A stretch of DNA of 17,531 nucleotides from an uncultured Collinsella sp. (GCA_958349325.1 CATWCP010000019.1:1-17531), one strand, 5' to 3'; positions 1-5,444 are shown, counted from the stretch's first letter. The notes: generated from the sequence alone by a model not told the origin. A program made the numbers and translations.

Positions 1-142
1 TGTTGTAAGTTGTTTCGCCGGAAAACACAGCGTATAAAGCATATCCAAATCTTGGGTGATTCACGTATGAGTAGGAGAAGACCAAGAGCGTTACCAGTGC
101 TACTGCCATAAGTACATTCAAGACGATTCTTCTACCGCTCAT
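1..142 (-). CDS. Partial membrane-anchored protein, N-terminal part only
   Basis: A minus-strand reading frame starts with ATG at 142 and runs off the left edge, so only about 47 residues are visible. It begins MSGRRIVLNVLM and continues with a hydrophobic stretch of roughly 15 residues (about residues 7-22), then a polar, aromatic-rich segment. This reads as an uncleaved signal anchor or signal peptide. The start is supported by a good ribosome binding site, AAAGGAG, ending about 6 bases before the ATG, and by a promoter-like pair at 173-200. The gene is divergent from the secreted-protein pair at 217-1055 and shares an A+T-rich intergenic region with it, so the three may belong to one cargo module. 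I do not recognise the family; a bacteriocin-associated or other envelope protein is possible but not shown. Confidence 0.6.
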   Translation of the reverse strand, partial: MSGRRIVLNVLMAVALVTLLVFSYSYVNHPRFGYALYAVFSGETTYN

Positions 143-172
143 CGGTCACTCCTTTCGAGTGCTGATACAAAT

Positions 173-200
173 ATATTAATATAATAACAGTTTTATCCAA
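173..200 (-). promoter_or_regulatory. Candidate promoter for the left partial gene
   Basis: Read on the minus strand, TTGGAT (200-195) is followed after 16 bases by TAATAT (178-173). This is close to the sigma-70 consensus and lies about 30 bases upstream of the ATG at 142. The region is very A+T rich, so chance matches are likely. Confidence 0.4.
180..185 (+). promoter_or_regulatory. Candidate -10 box for the secreted-protein operon
   Basis: A perfect TATAAT lies 32 bases upstream of the ATG at 217, giving a leader of about 25 bases. I see no convincing -35 box at the usual distance. It overlaps the divergent minus-strand candidate, so the two directions may compete or be co-regulated. Confidence 0.35.
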
Positions 201-216
201 TAGGATTGGAGGAGTC

Positions 217-615
217 ATGGCAGTAAAATCCGTTATTCGTAAGTTAATGTTATTTTCAGCATCAACTGTCCTTTTATCAGCTTTTTTGGCTGTGACTCCA
301 TCTTTTGGTTTGACAGTAAATCACGATGTGTCTATCACCGCGTCTTACGCAGAAGTTTCGTTGTTTGATGAAATCTCTTTAGCAAGGCGTGCCATGCAAG
401 AAGACGTCCTTGATACGTATTATTCGTTCTATTGTTTTAATAACGTTGCGCATAATATTCCCTTAAAGGATCCAACTTATAAGCGACTAACTTTCAAGAA
501 TAGCTACAGCCGTATTTATCCGGATACATGTCGAACAAGTTTTGTTTATACTTGCCCCACGTGCAAGGGTGACGGGCTTATGAAAGTATTTCAGTGCAAC
601 TACCAAACGCGTTGA
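217..615 (+). CDS. Small secreted protein, paralogue A
   Basis: A 132-residue protein of unknown function. The N-terminus has two basic residues near position 4-9 and a hydrophobic core at about residues 11-28, a typical Sec signal peptide, with a plausible cleavage near residue 31. The mature part has four cysteines, including a CPTC pair near residues 113-116, and ends QCNYQTR. It shares with the next gene the pattern ARRA-x3-E-x-VL-x2-Y-x2-F in the middle, then L-x-F-x-NSYS, then CNYQ-x-R at the very C-terminus, so the two are paralogues. The start is supported by GGAGGAG just before the ATG. The next gene begins 20 bases after its stop, so they form an operon. Base composition is much more A+T rich than the rest of the window, a sign of separate acquisition. 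A secreted effector, bacteriocin or surface-interacting peptide is possible but not demonstrated. Confidence 0.75.
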   Translation: MAVKSVIRKLMLFSASTVLLSAFLAVTPSFGLTVNHDVSITASYAEVSLFDEISLARRAMQEDVLDTYYSFYCFNNVAHNIPLKDPTYKRLTFKNSYSRIYPDTCRTSFVYTCPTCKGDGLMKVFQCNYQTR

Positions 616-635
616 TTCGATTGTGGGTGGCTTAT

Positions 636-1055
636 ATGCATAGCATGAAGTTCAAAGCAATTCTAGGTTCTTTCTTCCTTTTTGTTTGTTTGTGTTTTCC
701 GACTGCTGGCTTTGCGGACGGGATTGTCTGCAATATGAGAAACGATGTTCAGCCGGTTGCTTCTCTATCTAATGATCTCTCATATGCTTCTGGCACCGCT
801 GCTCGCCGTGCGAACAGCGAAAGGGTCTTGAATGTATATTGGACTTTTACGGGACTATTGAATGGTCGAGAAGTGAAAGATCGAATTGTATATAGGGATT
901 ACAAGTCGCTATCTTTTCCTAATTCCTATAGTACTCTAGCGCCAACTTGGGTTAATACTCGCGCCACCGGTTCTAACGGTGAATATTTTTCTCAGGTTCA
1001 AGCTACTGGGGTTGGATCCGTAGAAACATGGCGTTGCAACTATCAAATTAGATAA
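636..1055 (+). CDS. Small secreted protein, paralogue B
   Basis: A 139-residue protein of unknown function, paralogous to the preceding gene. I chose ATG 636 because GGGTGG ends five bases upstream; ATG 645, which gives MKFKAILGSFF, is the alternative. The frame is also open upstream to 594, but that start would overlap the previous gene and has no signal for initiation. The N-terminus carries a clear signal peptide (hydrophobic core about residues 6-24, likely cleavage after the Ala in GFADG). The mature domain repeats the family pattern AARRA-x3-E-x-VL-x2-Y-x2-F, L-x-F-x-NSYS, and ends RCNYQIR. Only two cysteines remain in the mature part (IVCN near its start and RCNY at the end), which could pair outside the cell, whereas paralogue A has four. 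A strong terminator follows at 1098. Confidence 0.75.
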   Translation: MHSMKFKAILGSFFLFVCLCFPTAGFADGIVCNMRNDVQPVASLSNDLSYASGTAARRANSERVLNVYWTFTGLLNGREVKDRIVYRDYKSLSFPNSYSTLAPTWVNTRATGSNGEYFSQVQATGVGSVETWRCNYQIR

Positions 1056-1097
1056 TTTGATATAAACGTCACATCTAAATAACGTGCACTTTCGCTG

Positions 1098-1127
1098 GAG
1101 GGTCGCTGTTTGGCGGCCCTCTTTTTT
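1098..1127 (+). terminator. Rho-independent terminator of the secreted-protein operon
   Basis: A ten-pair stem (1098-1107 with 1112-1121, two G-T wobbles) with a four-base loop is followed directly by six T residues. It ends the 217-1055 operon. Its T tract provides the first bases of the -35 box of the next promoter. Confidence 0.88.
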
Positions 1128-1153
1128 GCACAGGCGCGGTGGGATGGTAATAT
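1126..1153 (+). promoter_or_regulatory. Strong sigma-70-type promoter of the small-peptide gene
   Basis: TTGCAC (1126-1131) and TAATAT (1148-1153) are separated by 16 bases. Transcription would start near 1160 and produce a leader of about 85 bases before the ATG at 1246. The promoter sits immediately behind a terminator, so the small gene is insulated from its upstream neighbour. Confidence 0.65.
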
Positions 1154-1190
1154 CGGGCGGGAGTCAGCCGCTCTGATAGAATCGTCCTTG

Positions 1191-1239
1191 CTGTCGGCAG
1201 CCCTCGTGCCGGGCAGAGCCCTCCATTTGATGGGAGGTG
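1191..1239 (+). promoter_or_regulatory. Structured leader hiding the ribosome binding site
   Basis: Two adjacent hairpins can form in the leader. The first pairs 1191-1199 with 1207-1216 (nine pairs, one bulged G, seven-base loop). The second pairs 1219-1226 with 1230-1237 (seven of eight positions, three-base loop) and places the Shine-Dalgarno sequence GGGAGGTG (1232-1239) in its right arm. Such occlusion is typical of type I toxin messages, where translation is permitted only after refolding or processing. The folding was judged by eye, without computed energies. Confidence 0.5.
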
Positions 1240-1245
1240 ATGCCC

Positions 1246-1371
1246 ATGACCGATTTCACCGAGCTCGTGAAGCTCCTGACCGCTATGGTCTCGCTCCTCA
1301 CGGCCCTTGTCGGCCTTTCCAAGGCACTCAAGCAGGGTTCGAAGCCCAAAAAGAAAGGCCACCGTCGCTAA
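1246..1371 (+). CDS. 41-residue hydrophobic/basic peptide, possible type I toxin-like protein
   Basis: A short gene starting MTDFTELVKLL. Residues about 7-28 form one hydrophobic or amphipathic helix rich in Leu, Ala and Val, followed by a strongly basic tail KPKKKGHRR. This single helix with a charged tail is the layout of membrane-acting type I toxins (Fst, Ldr, Hol_Tox groups), although I see no clear match to any named family. The start at 1246 is favoured because GGGAGGTG lies six bases upstream; the in-frame ATG at 1240 lies too close to that site. The gene has its own strong promoter, a leader that can hide its ribosome binding site, and a stem-loop downstream. I did not find an obvious antisense promoter, so the antitoxin RNA is unproven. 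A small regulatory membrane peptide is the alternative. Confidence 0.6.
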   Translation: MTDFTELVKLLTAMVSLLTALVGLSKALKQGSKPKKKGHRR

Positions 1372-1396
1372 GACGATGACCTAACTCTACTAAGCA

Positions 1397-1433
1397 ACGG
1401 CTTTGCCCAGCTCACCACAACTTGGGCTGCCGT
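1397..1433 (+). terminator. Stem-loop after the small-peptide gene
   Basis: ACGGC (1397-1401) pairs with GCCGT (1429-1433), and GCCCA (1405-1409) pairs with TGGGC (1423-1427), with a small internal loop between. It lies 25 bases after the stop codon. The T-rich part (ATTTTA at 1441-1446) is displaced, so it is a weak terminator or an RNA-stability element. Between here and 1548 I see no gene. Confidence 0.4.
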
Positions 1434-1567
1434 CGGCATCATTTTACCCTCCTGACGAGGAATTCGTCCATATTTCAAAAATCAAATCCTGTTCGCGCGT
1501 GGGCGTAAACTTTTAGTTGGGCAAATCCGGCAGATTGGAGCTTGAAACATGAGGGATATGCACCTCA

Positions 1568-1628
1568 TGTCGCTCATAAAACGTCTCCTGACCTCGAAGG
1601 AGAACGTTTTTTAGCGACAGAAGGAGAC
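1568..1628 (+). promoter_or_regulatory. Leader hairpin with alternative pairing to the ribosome binding site
   Basis: A long imperfect hairpin precedes the phosphoesterase operon: TGTCGCT (1568-1574) pairs with AGCGACA (1613-1619), AAAACG (1578-1583) with CGTTTT (1605-1610), and TCTCCT (1584-1589) with AGGAGA (1598-1603). The inner stem is followed by a T run (1607-1612), so it could also act as a terminator. The segment GTCTCCT (1583-1589) is also a perfect complement of AGGAGAC (1622-1628), the actual ribosome binding site. The sequence AAGGAGA occurs twice (1597-1603 and 1621-1627), so the same anti-SD strand can hold either copy. A smaller hairpin (CATGAGG/CCTCATG, 1548-1569) lies just upstream. 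Confidence 0.5.
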
Positions 1629-1635
1629 AATAAAT

Positions 1636-2274
1636 ATGATCTGGTTTACCAGCGACACCCACTTCGGGCATGAGAACGTGCTGAAGTTCACCGACCGCCC
1701 GTGGGAGACGATTTGGCAGATGAACGACGCCATCGTCGACAGCATCAACGGCAGGGTCGCCGTGGACGACGAACTCTACATCCTGGGGGATTTCTCATTC
1801 AAGATGACCGCCCAGGACGCCTACGGGCTGCGCAAGCGGATCGCCTGCAGGCGCATCCACCTCGTCCCGGGAAACCACGACAAGGACTGGGCCCAGCCGG
1901 CGGTCGCGGGCGCCTTCACCGTGGAGCCGCCGACCTGCGTGCTCAAGATCGACGGGCAGAAGATCGTCCTGAGCCATTACCCCATGGCCGACTGGCAGGG
2001 CATGAGCCATGGATCGTGGCACCTCCACGGGCACATCCACAGCAGCGGCGGCGCGTACAACGAGTTCAACCGCAAGCAGGGCCTTCTGCGCTACGACGTC
2101 GGTTGCGATGCCAACGGGCATTCCCCGGTGAGCCTCGACGAGCTGAGGGAATGGTTCGCCGGAGTCGACGAGCCGTGCGGCCGGGTGAAATGGCCCTGGT
2201 GGGTCAACGAGACCGGCGACAGGCAGGTCGAGCGCGAGCTGGCGGCGTACAAGAGGGAAGAGGTAATCCGATGA
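1636..2274 (+). CDS. Metallophosphoesterase 1 (calcineurin-like, phage type)
   Basis: A 212-residue protein of the calcineurin-like metallophosphoesterase superfamily, which uses two divalent metals to hydrolyse phosphomono- or phosphodiesters. The metal-binding motifs are all present: D-x-H at residues 7-9 (SDTHFGH), GD at 51-52 (LGDFS), GNHD at 79-82, H114 (LSHYP) and GHIH at 132-135. It is the size of phage-encoded and mobile-element family members and has no signal peptide, so it should be cytoplasmic. The C-terminal 35 residues are Trp- and charge-rich beyond the core. AAGGAG lies nine bases before the ATG. The stop overlaps the next start by four bases (ATGA), indicating translational coupling with two further phosphoesterases. 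The substrate cannot be read from sequence; nucleic-acid ends or cyclic nucleotides are candidates. Confidence 0.85.
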   Translation: MIWFTSDTHFGHENVLKFTDRPWETIWQMNDAIVDSINGRVAVDDELYILGDFSFKMTAQDAYGLRKRIACRRIHLVPGNHDKDWAQPAVAGAFTVEPPTCVLKIDGQKIVLSHYPMADWQGMSHGSWHLHGHIHSSGGAYNEFNRKQGLLRYDVGCDANGHSPVSLDELREWFAGVDEPCGRVKWPWWVNETGDRQVERELAAYKREEVIR

Positions 2275-2996
2275 CGGTCTATGTGACGGGCGACATCCAC
2301 GGTGGGCTCGACATGCAAAAGCTCCGCGACTGGGAGCTTGGCGACAGTCTTACCAGCGACGACTATCTCATCGTTGCCGGTGACTTTGGCTTTCCGTGGG
2401 GCTTTTCTGCCGAGGAATGCACCGACATCGCTTGGCTGGAGTCGCGCCCCTACACGGTACTGTTCGTCGACGGCAACCACGAGCGCTTCGACCACTGGGA
2501 GGAGCGCCCCGTGGAGACATGGCACGGTGGGCTGACGCAACGTTTATCGGATACTTCGCCCATCCGTCACCTCATGCGCGGGGAGATCTTCGAGCTAGAC
2601 GGCTCGACGGTCTTCACCATGGGCGGTGCCACGAGCGTGGACAGGGAATACCGCGTGCCGTATTCCAGCTGGTGGCCTCAGGAGCTCCCGGACGAGCGCG
2701 ACTTCGATACCGCGCGGGCAAAGCTCGACGAGGTCGGCTGGAAGGTCGACTGCGTCATCACCCATACCTGCTCGACGCGCATGCTCTCGCCGACGCTCTA
2801 CCCGGACCCGGGCTGGGAACGCCCTGATGTGGACCGGCTGACCGGATTCCTTGACGAGCTCGAGGACCGCCTGGACTATAAACACTGGTATTACGGCCAT
2901 TTTCACCGAGACGGCAACCCGGACGAACGGCACACGGTGCTGTACGACCGGATCGTGAGGCTCGGGGACAAACTCCTGCCGTGGGGTGCGTACTGA
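2271..2996 (+). CDS. Metallophosphoesterase 2
   Basis: A 241-residue cytoplasmic metallophosphoesterase. The motifs are GDIHG (residues 7-11), GDFG (37-40), DGNHE (67-71), TH (164-165) and GHFH (209-212), so the two-metal site looks complete. The frame is open further upstream to 1701, but that part is only an overlap with metallophosphoesterase 1; the ATG at 2271 is chosen because it gives the conserved MTVYVTGDIHG beginning shared with the third protein and overlaps the preceding stop as ATGA. A purine-rich AAGAGGTAA precedes it. It is clearly closer to metallophosphoesterase 3 than to 1, sharing the WWP-x-E-x-P segment at about 134-140 and the LDEVGWKVD segment, so genes 2 and 3 look like a tandem duplication that then diverged. 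Confidence 0.87.
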   Translation: MTVYVTGDIHGGLDMQKLRDWELGDSLTSDDYLIVAGDFGFPWGFSAEECTDIAWLESRPYTVLFVDGNHERFDHWEERPVETWHGGLTQRLSDTSPIRHLMRGEIFELDGSTVFTMGGATSVDREYRVPYSSWWPQELPDERDFDTARAKLDEVGWKVDCVITHTCSTRMLSPTLYPDPGWERPDVDRLTGFLDELEDRLDYKHWYYGHFHRDGNPDERHTVLYDRIVRLGDKLLPWGAY

Positions 2997-3733
2997 TGAC
3001 GGTCTATGTGACAGGCGATGTGCACGGCAGGGCCGAGTACGGGTCCAGCCGGTTTGCATTCAAAAATTGGCCGCTGGGCCGGACCCTGACGCGCGATGAC
3101 GTGGTGATCGTGGCCGGCGACTTCGGCTTTGTCTGGGATGGATCCAACGCCGAGAAATACTGGCTCGACTGGTTCGAGTCGAAGCCGTGGACCACGTGTT
3201 TCGTAGACGGCAACCATGAGAATCACCACGCCCTGGCTGGGCTGCCGGTGCGGGAGTGGAACGGCGGGTTCGTCCACGAGGCGCGACCGCACGTGCTGCA
3301 CCTGATGCGCGGAGAGGTGTTCGATATCGACGGGCTCACAGTCCTTGCCATGGGCGGCGCCGCGAGCAACGACAGGCAGTATCGCAAGGAGGGGAGGAGC
3401 TGGTGGCCCGAGGAGATGCCGAGCGAGAAAGAGATGGAGCACTGCCGCGCCTCGCTCGACCGCGTGGGCTGGAAAGTCGACCACGTTGTGACTCACGAGG
3501 CTCCTGCCGCCCTTGCTGAGGGGATGTGCCGCGAGTGCGGACGCGAGTATCGGGGCGACCGGCTGCAACGATTCCTTGGCGAGCTCGACGGACGGCTCGG
3601 CTACCGAACCTGGTTCTTCGGGCATTACCACGGCGACGAATGGCGCGACGCCAAGCATCGCCTGATCTACCGAGACATCGTGCCGATCGAAGATGCTGCG
3701 CCCGGTTCTAGGAACCTTCTGGAAGCGCTCTAG
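2996..3733 (+). CDS. Metallophosphoesterase 3
   Basis: A 245-residue paralogue of the preceding protein. The motifs are GDVHG (residues 7-11), GDFG (41-44), DGNHE (71-75), TH (166-167) and GHYH (209-212), so it should also be catalytically competent. It carries a short insert with two cysteines, MCREC (177-181), where the paralogue has a Pro-rich loop; a disulfide or metal site is conceivable. I chose ATG 2996, which overlaps the preceding stop by one base (TGATG) and gives the same MTVYVTGD beginning; an upstream in-frame start at 2981 would lie inside gene 2. The last codons lie in a strong inverted repeat (3706-3746). It is the last gene of the three-gene operon and converges on the coiled-coil gene. 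Confidence 0.87.
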   Translation: MTVYVTGDVHGRAEYGSSRFAFKNWPLGRTLTRDDVVIVAGDFGFVWDGSNAEKYWLDWFESKPWTTCFVDGNHENHHALAGLPVREWNGGFVHEARPHVLHLMRGEVFDIDGLTVLAMGGAASNDRQYRKEGRSWWPEEMPSEKEMEHCRASLDRVGWKVDHVVTHEAPAALAEGMCRECGREYRGDRLQRFLGELDGRLGYRTWFFGHYHGDEWRDAKHRLIYRDIVPIEDAAPGSRNLLEAL

Positions 3734-3746
3734 AAGATTCCTAGAA
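3706..3746. repeat. Inverted repeat at the 3' end of the phosphoesterase operon
   Basis: TTCTAGGAA (3706-3714) is the perfect complement of TTCCTAGAA (3738-3746), and the next CTTCT (3716-3720) pairs with AGAAG (3732-3736), giving a stem of 14 or more pairs around an 11-base centre. It covers the last nine codons and the stop of metallophosphoesterase 3 and lies between convergent genes. Neither strand has a T run after it, so it is not a classical terminator. An mRNA 3'-end stabiliser or a protein binding site is possible. Confidence 0.6.
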
Positions 3747-3775
3747 ATCAGCCGCCTGATAGGAGAAGCGCGGGG

Positions 3776-4342
3776 CTACTCGCCCTTCATCTGGGTCATG
3801 ACCTCGACCTTGGCCTCGGCCACGGCCGCCCGCTGCTCGGAGGCGGCGAGACGGTCCTTGAGGGCGGCGATCTCGGCCATCAGGTCGCGCTGGGCCAGGA
3901 GTGTGTCGGCTTGGGCTTTCAGTGCAGTGTCACGCTCGCCGCGCAGCCGCTCGATCTCATCGACCATGGCCTCAGCCTCGGCATGGAGTTGGACAACCTG
4001 CCTGCCGAGGTCCTTAGCACGGGAGAGGTGCCTGATGCTTGCGGCGTGGAGCTCGTTGTTCTCGAGTTCGAGGTTCGCGGTATCGAGTTCGAACTTCTCC
4101 TCTATAAAGGCAATCCGCTCATTGCAGTCGGCCTCAATCTTTTCATTCCGATCCGTCGCCTCGGCGAGCTTGCGGCTGAATTCATCCACCTGGACCATGA
4201 GCAGTGCGTTCTCGGTCCTGAGGTCGGCGGTCTCGCGCAGCAGCTTCTCCCGCCACCTCGCCTCGATTCGCTCGGCGGCCTCATCGAGGACGGACTTCAT
4301 GCCGTAACCGTAGATCTCCCTGATTTTTCTCTCGTCTGTCAT
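3776..4342 (-). CDS. Coiled-coil protein of unknown function
   Basis: A 188-residue, highly charged protein that is almost entirely helical. After a short N-terminal segment (MTDERKIREIYGYGMKS), heptad-like spacing of Leu, Ala, Val and Ile among Glu, Lys and Arg runs from about residue 20 to 185, predicting a long coiled coil. There is no signal peptide, membrane segment or enzymatic motif. I chose ATG 4342; a TTG at 4357 would add five residues. No strong ribosome binding site precedes the ATG, but the stop of a short upstream frame overlaps it as ATGA, so translation may be coupled. It converges on the phosphoesterase operon. It could be a structural, mobilisation-accessory or phage-derived protein; nothing in the sequence decides. 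Confidence 0.6.
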   Translation of the reverse strand: MTDERKIREIYGYGMKSVLDEAAERIEARWREKLLRETADLRTENALLMVQVDEFSRKLAEATDRNEKIEADCNERIAFIEEKFELDTANLELENNELHAASIRHLSRAKDLGRQVVQLHAEAEAMVDEIERLRGERDTALKAQADTLLAQRDLMAEIAALKDRLAASEQRAAVAEAKVEVMTQMKGE

Positions 4343-4464
4343 CGTGCGACATTCCAATCAACAATGGGCATGGCTCCGCCACGCCGTACGGCTGGGAACA
4401 AATACGCGGCCGCTGTTGATTTGTAGTCGTCCTGCGACCGGTGAGTTCTAAAAAGGCGTCTCAA
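4339..4464 (-). CDS. Possible short ORF coupled to the coiled-coil gene
   Basis: A 41-codon frame from a TTG at 4464 ends with TGA at 4341-4339, overlapping the ATG of the coiled-coil gene (ATGA). Its second half, around YLFPAVRRGGAMPIVDW, has protein-like rather than random composition. There is no recognisable ribosome binding site for the TTG. It may be a short coupling peptide, or the 3' end of a decayed gene whose preceding part lies in another frame at 4461-4538. I do not recognise it. Confidence 0.25.
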   Translation of the reverse strand: MRRLFRTHRSQDDYKSTAAAYLFPAVRRGGAMPIVDWNVAR

Positions 4465-4538
4465 GTCATGCGTTCACGCAGGTTTTCGATTGGAGAAATA
4501 CCGCACGTTTTCATGATATCACGTGCCTTAAAGACCAT
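4461..4538 (-). other. Short open frame, possible remnant of a broken gene
   Basis: A minus-strand frame of 25 codons from ATG 4538, containing KARDIMKTCGISPIENLRER, ends with a TGA that overlaps the TTG of the following frame at 4464. The frame is open back to about 4610 without a start. Joined by a frameshift, it and the 4339-4464 frame would make one longer protein end, so a decayed gene is plausible. The evidence is only composition and the overlap. Confidence 0.2.
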
Positions 4539-4654
4539 GAATGGACGGCCATATCGATTCGTTGAAAATGGCACCAACGACGTGTTGGTGGCGGGGGAGT
4601 GATGGCGTTAAAGATGTCGAGAATGATTATAGGATTGTTTTAGATGCGGGCATG

Positions 4655-4718
4655 AAAAAGGGTCGAATCGAAGTGTCTGGCCGGACGCCAATTGTCCGGG
4701 AACTGTTTCGATTCGACC
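4655..4718 (-). terminator. Terminator of the winged-helix/excisionase operon
   Basis: A perfect 12-base inverted repeat (4661-4672 with 4707-4718) encloses a second perfect hairpin (CCGGAC 4681-4686 with GTCCGG 4694-4699). On the minus strand the structure is followed by CTTTTTC, so it works as a terminator for the genes ending at 4803. The rest of 4540-4802 holds only a short plus-strand open frame (4541-4753) across this hairpin, which I do not accept as a gene. Confidence 0.75.
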
Positions 4719-4802
4719 GTGTTTCATTTTACATCCGCGGCATGCTCTTATAGACGCCCGGCGATTACCGACCTTCACGACCTCGATAGTCGGGCTATGG
4801 AC

Positions 4803-5189
4803 TTAAGATTTCTTGGGCTCCCAGCCGTTTTCGATTGCGGCGGGGTAGACTGCGGCGTAATTAAGCATCCAGCTGCCATCGCCCGCTTTTTGAATAAACC
4901 CCTTATCCGTCAAAGAGGTATAGGCCCGGGAGATCGTGTTCTTACTTAGGTGGTAGCGCTCCTCAATCCATTTGCTTTTTGCGTAAAAGCCCATGGCTCG
5001 TTTGTTTTTGGAAGGATTTCCAAGCTTCCATACTAGGCCGAGGATGAGGCGCTCGGCAGCGACAGTGGTGGCACAACACGCCCAGTCGGGCACCGAAATA
5101 AAATTCGCGTTATCCATTTTCCTTCTAATCTCTCGTTGCTCATTAACATCATCGCGATATTTGTCAGAAATTGACGGTAGCTCGCTCAT
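4803..5189 (-). CDS. Winged-helix DNA-binding protein
   Basis: A 128-residue protein. The N-terminal 30 residues are charged; from about residue 33 it reads as a winged helix-turn-helix, with helix AAERLILGLVWKLG, then WIEERYHLSKNTISRAYTSLTDKGFI as the recognition unit (about 72-97) and a short beta wing ending in GDGSW. This arrangement occurs in replication initiator or replisome-organiser proteins and in regulators of integrative elements. The gene starts nine bases after the stop of the excisionase-like gene, in the same operon, with a weak AGGCGG before the ATG. A strong terminator lies about 85 bases downstream. A role in excision control or replication of the excised element is inference from position. 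Confidence 0.7.
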   Translation of the reverse strand: MSELPSISDKYRDDVNEQREIRRKMDNANFISVPDWACCATTVAAERLILGLVWKLGNPSKNKRAMGFYAKSKWIEERYHLSKNTISRAYTSLTDKGFIQKAGDGSWMLNYAAVYPAAIENGWEPKKS

Positions 5190-5198
5190 GTTTACCGC

Positions 5199-5444
5199 CT
5201 AGTCAAGGTGGGCGGTACGACCTTCAAGCTGTTTGAAAAGTTCGTAGAATGAGCTTTCAAACATGTAATTAGAGCGATGGACCTGGATGAGCTTGCCGGA
5301 CTCGCGCATGAATTTGCGTGCAGTGTTCTCGCTCCAGCCAGTGATTTCGCGGATATCGTTAACGCGGAGCAACCGATCGCACTGAGCGGCACCAGTAGGG
5401 AAAGTCGGTGTGGACGCCTGGGTGCTAATCTTTGGAGTAGCCAT
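5199..5444 (-). CDS. Excisionase-like small helix-turn-helix protein
   Basis: An 81-residue protein with a disordered first 24 residues and a single helix-turn-helix/winged domain: LLRVNDIREITGWSENTARK (about 25-44), then a basic wing around QVHRSNYMF and a final helix. The pattern of a short domain that reads a small DNA site, next to a tyrosine recombinase, fits the Xis/AlpA/MerR-like group of recombination directionality factors. GAAAGGA lies about nine bases before the ATG. A perfect TTGACA and an operator-like dyad lie upstream, so expression is probably regulated, perhaps by its own product or the winged-helix protein behind it. It probably bends the attachment site to favour excision; a pure transcription regulator is the alternative. 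Confidence 0.72.
   Translation of the reverse strand: MATPKISTQASTPTFPTGAAQCDRLLRVNDIREITGWSENTARKFMRESGKLIQVHRSNYMFESSFYELFKQLEGRTAHLD

Noticed and set aside
1110..1379. A plus-strand 89-codon frame overlapping the small-peptide gene
   Set aside because: It would start inside the upstream terminator, lies before the promoter, has no ribosome binding site, and the other frame has a proper SD, hydrophobic helix and basic tail.
1701..2270. N-terminal extension of the second phosphoesterase into the first gene
   Set aside because: The extension is Arg/Ala/Gly/Pro-rich out-of-frame translation of gene 1; the conserved start MTVYVTGDIHG is at 2271.
3911..4426. A plus-strand 171-codon frame opposite the coiled-coil gene
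   Set aside because: The minus strand gives a coherent coiled coil; the plus frame lacks a ribosome binding site and any motif. Both frames are open, so I keep moderate confidence only.
4541..4753. A plus-strand 70-codon frame
   Set aside because: It runs through the terminator hairpin of the opposite-strand operon, has no clear ribosome binding site, and its peptide has no protein-like pattern.
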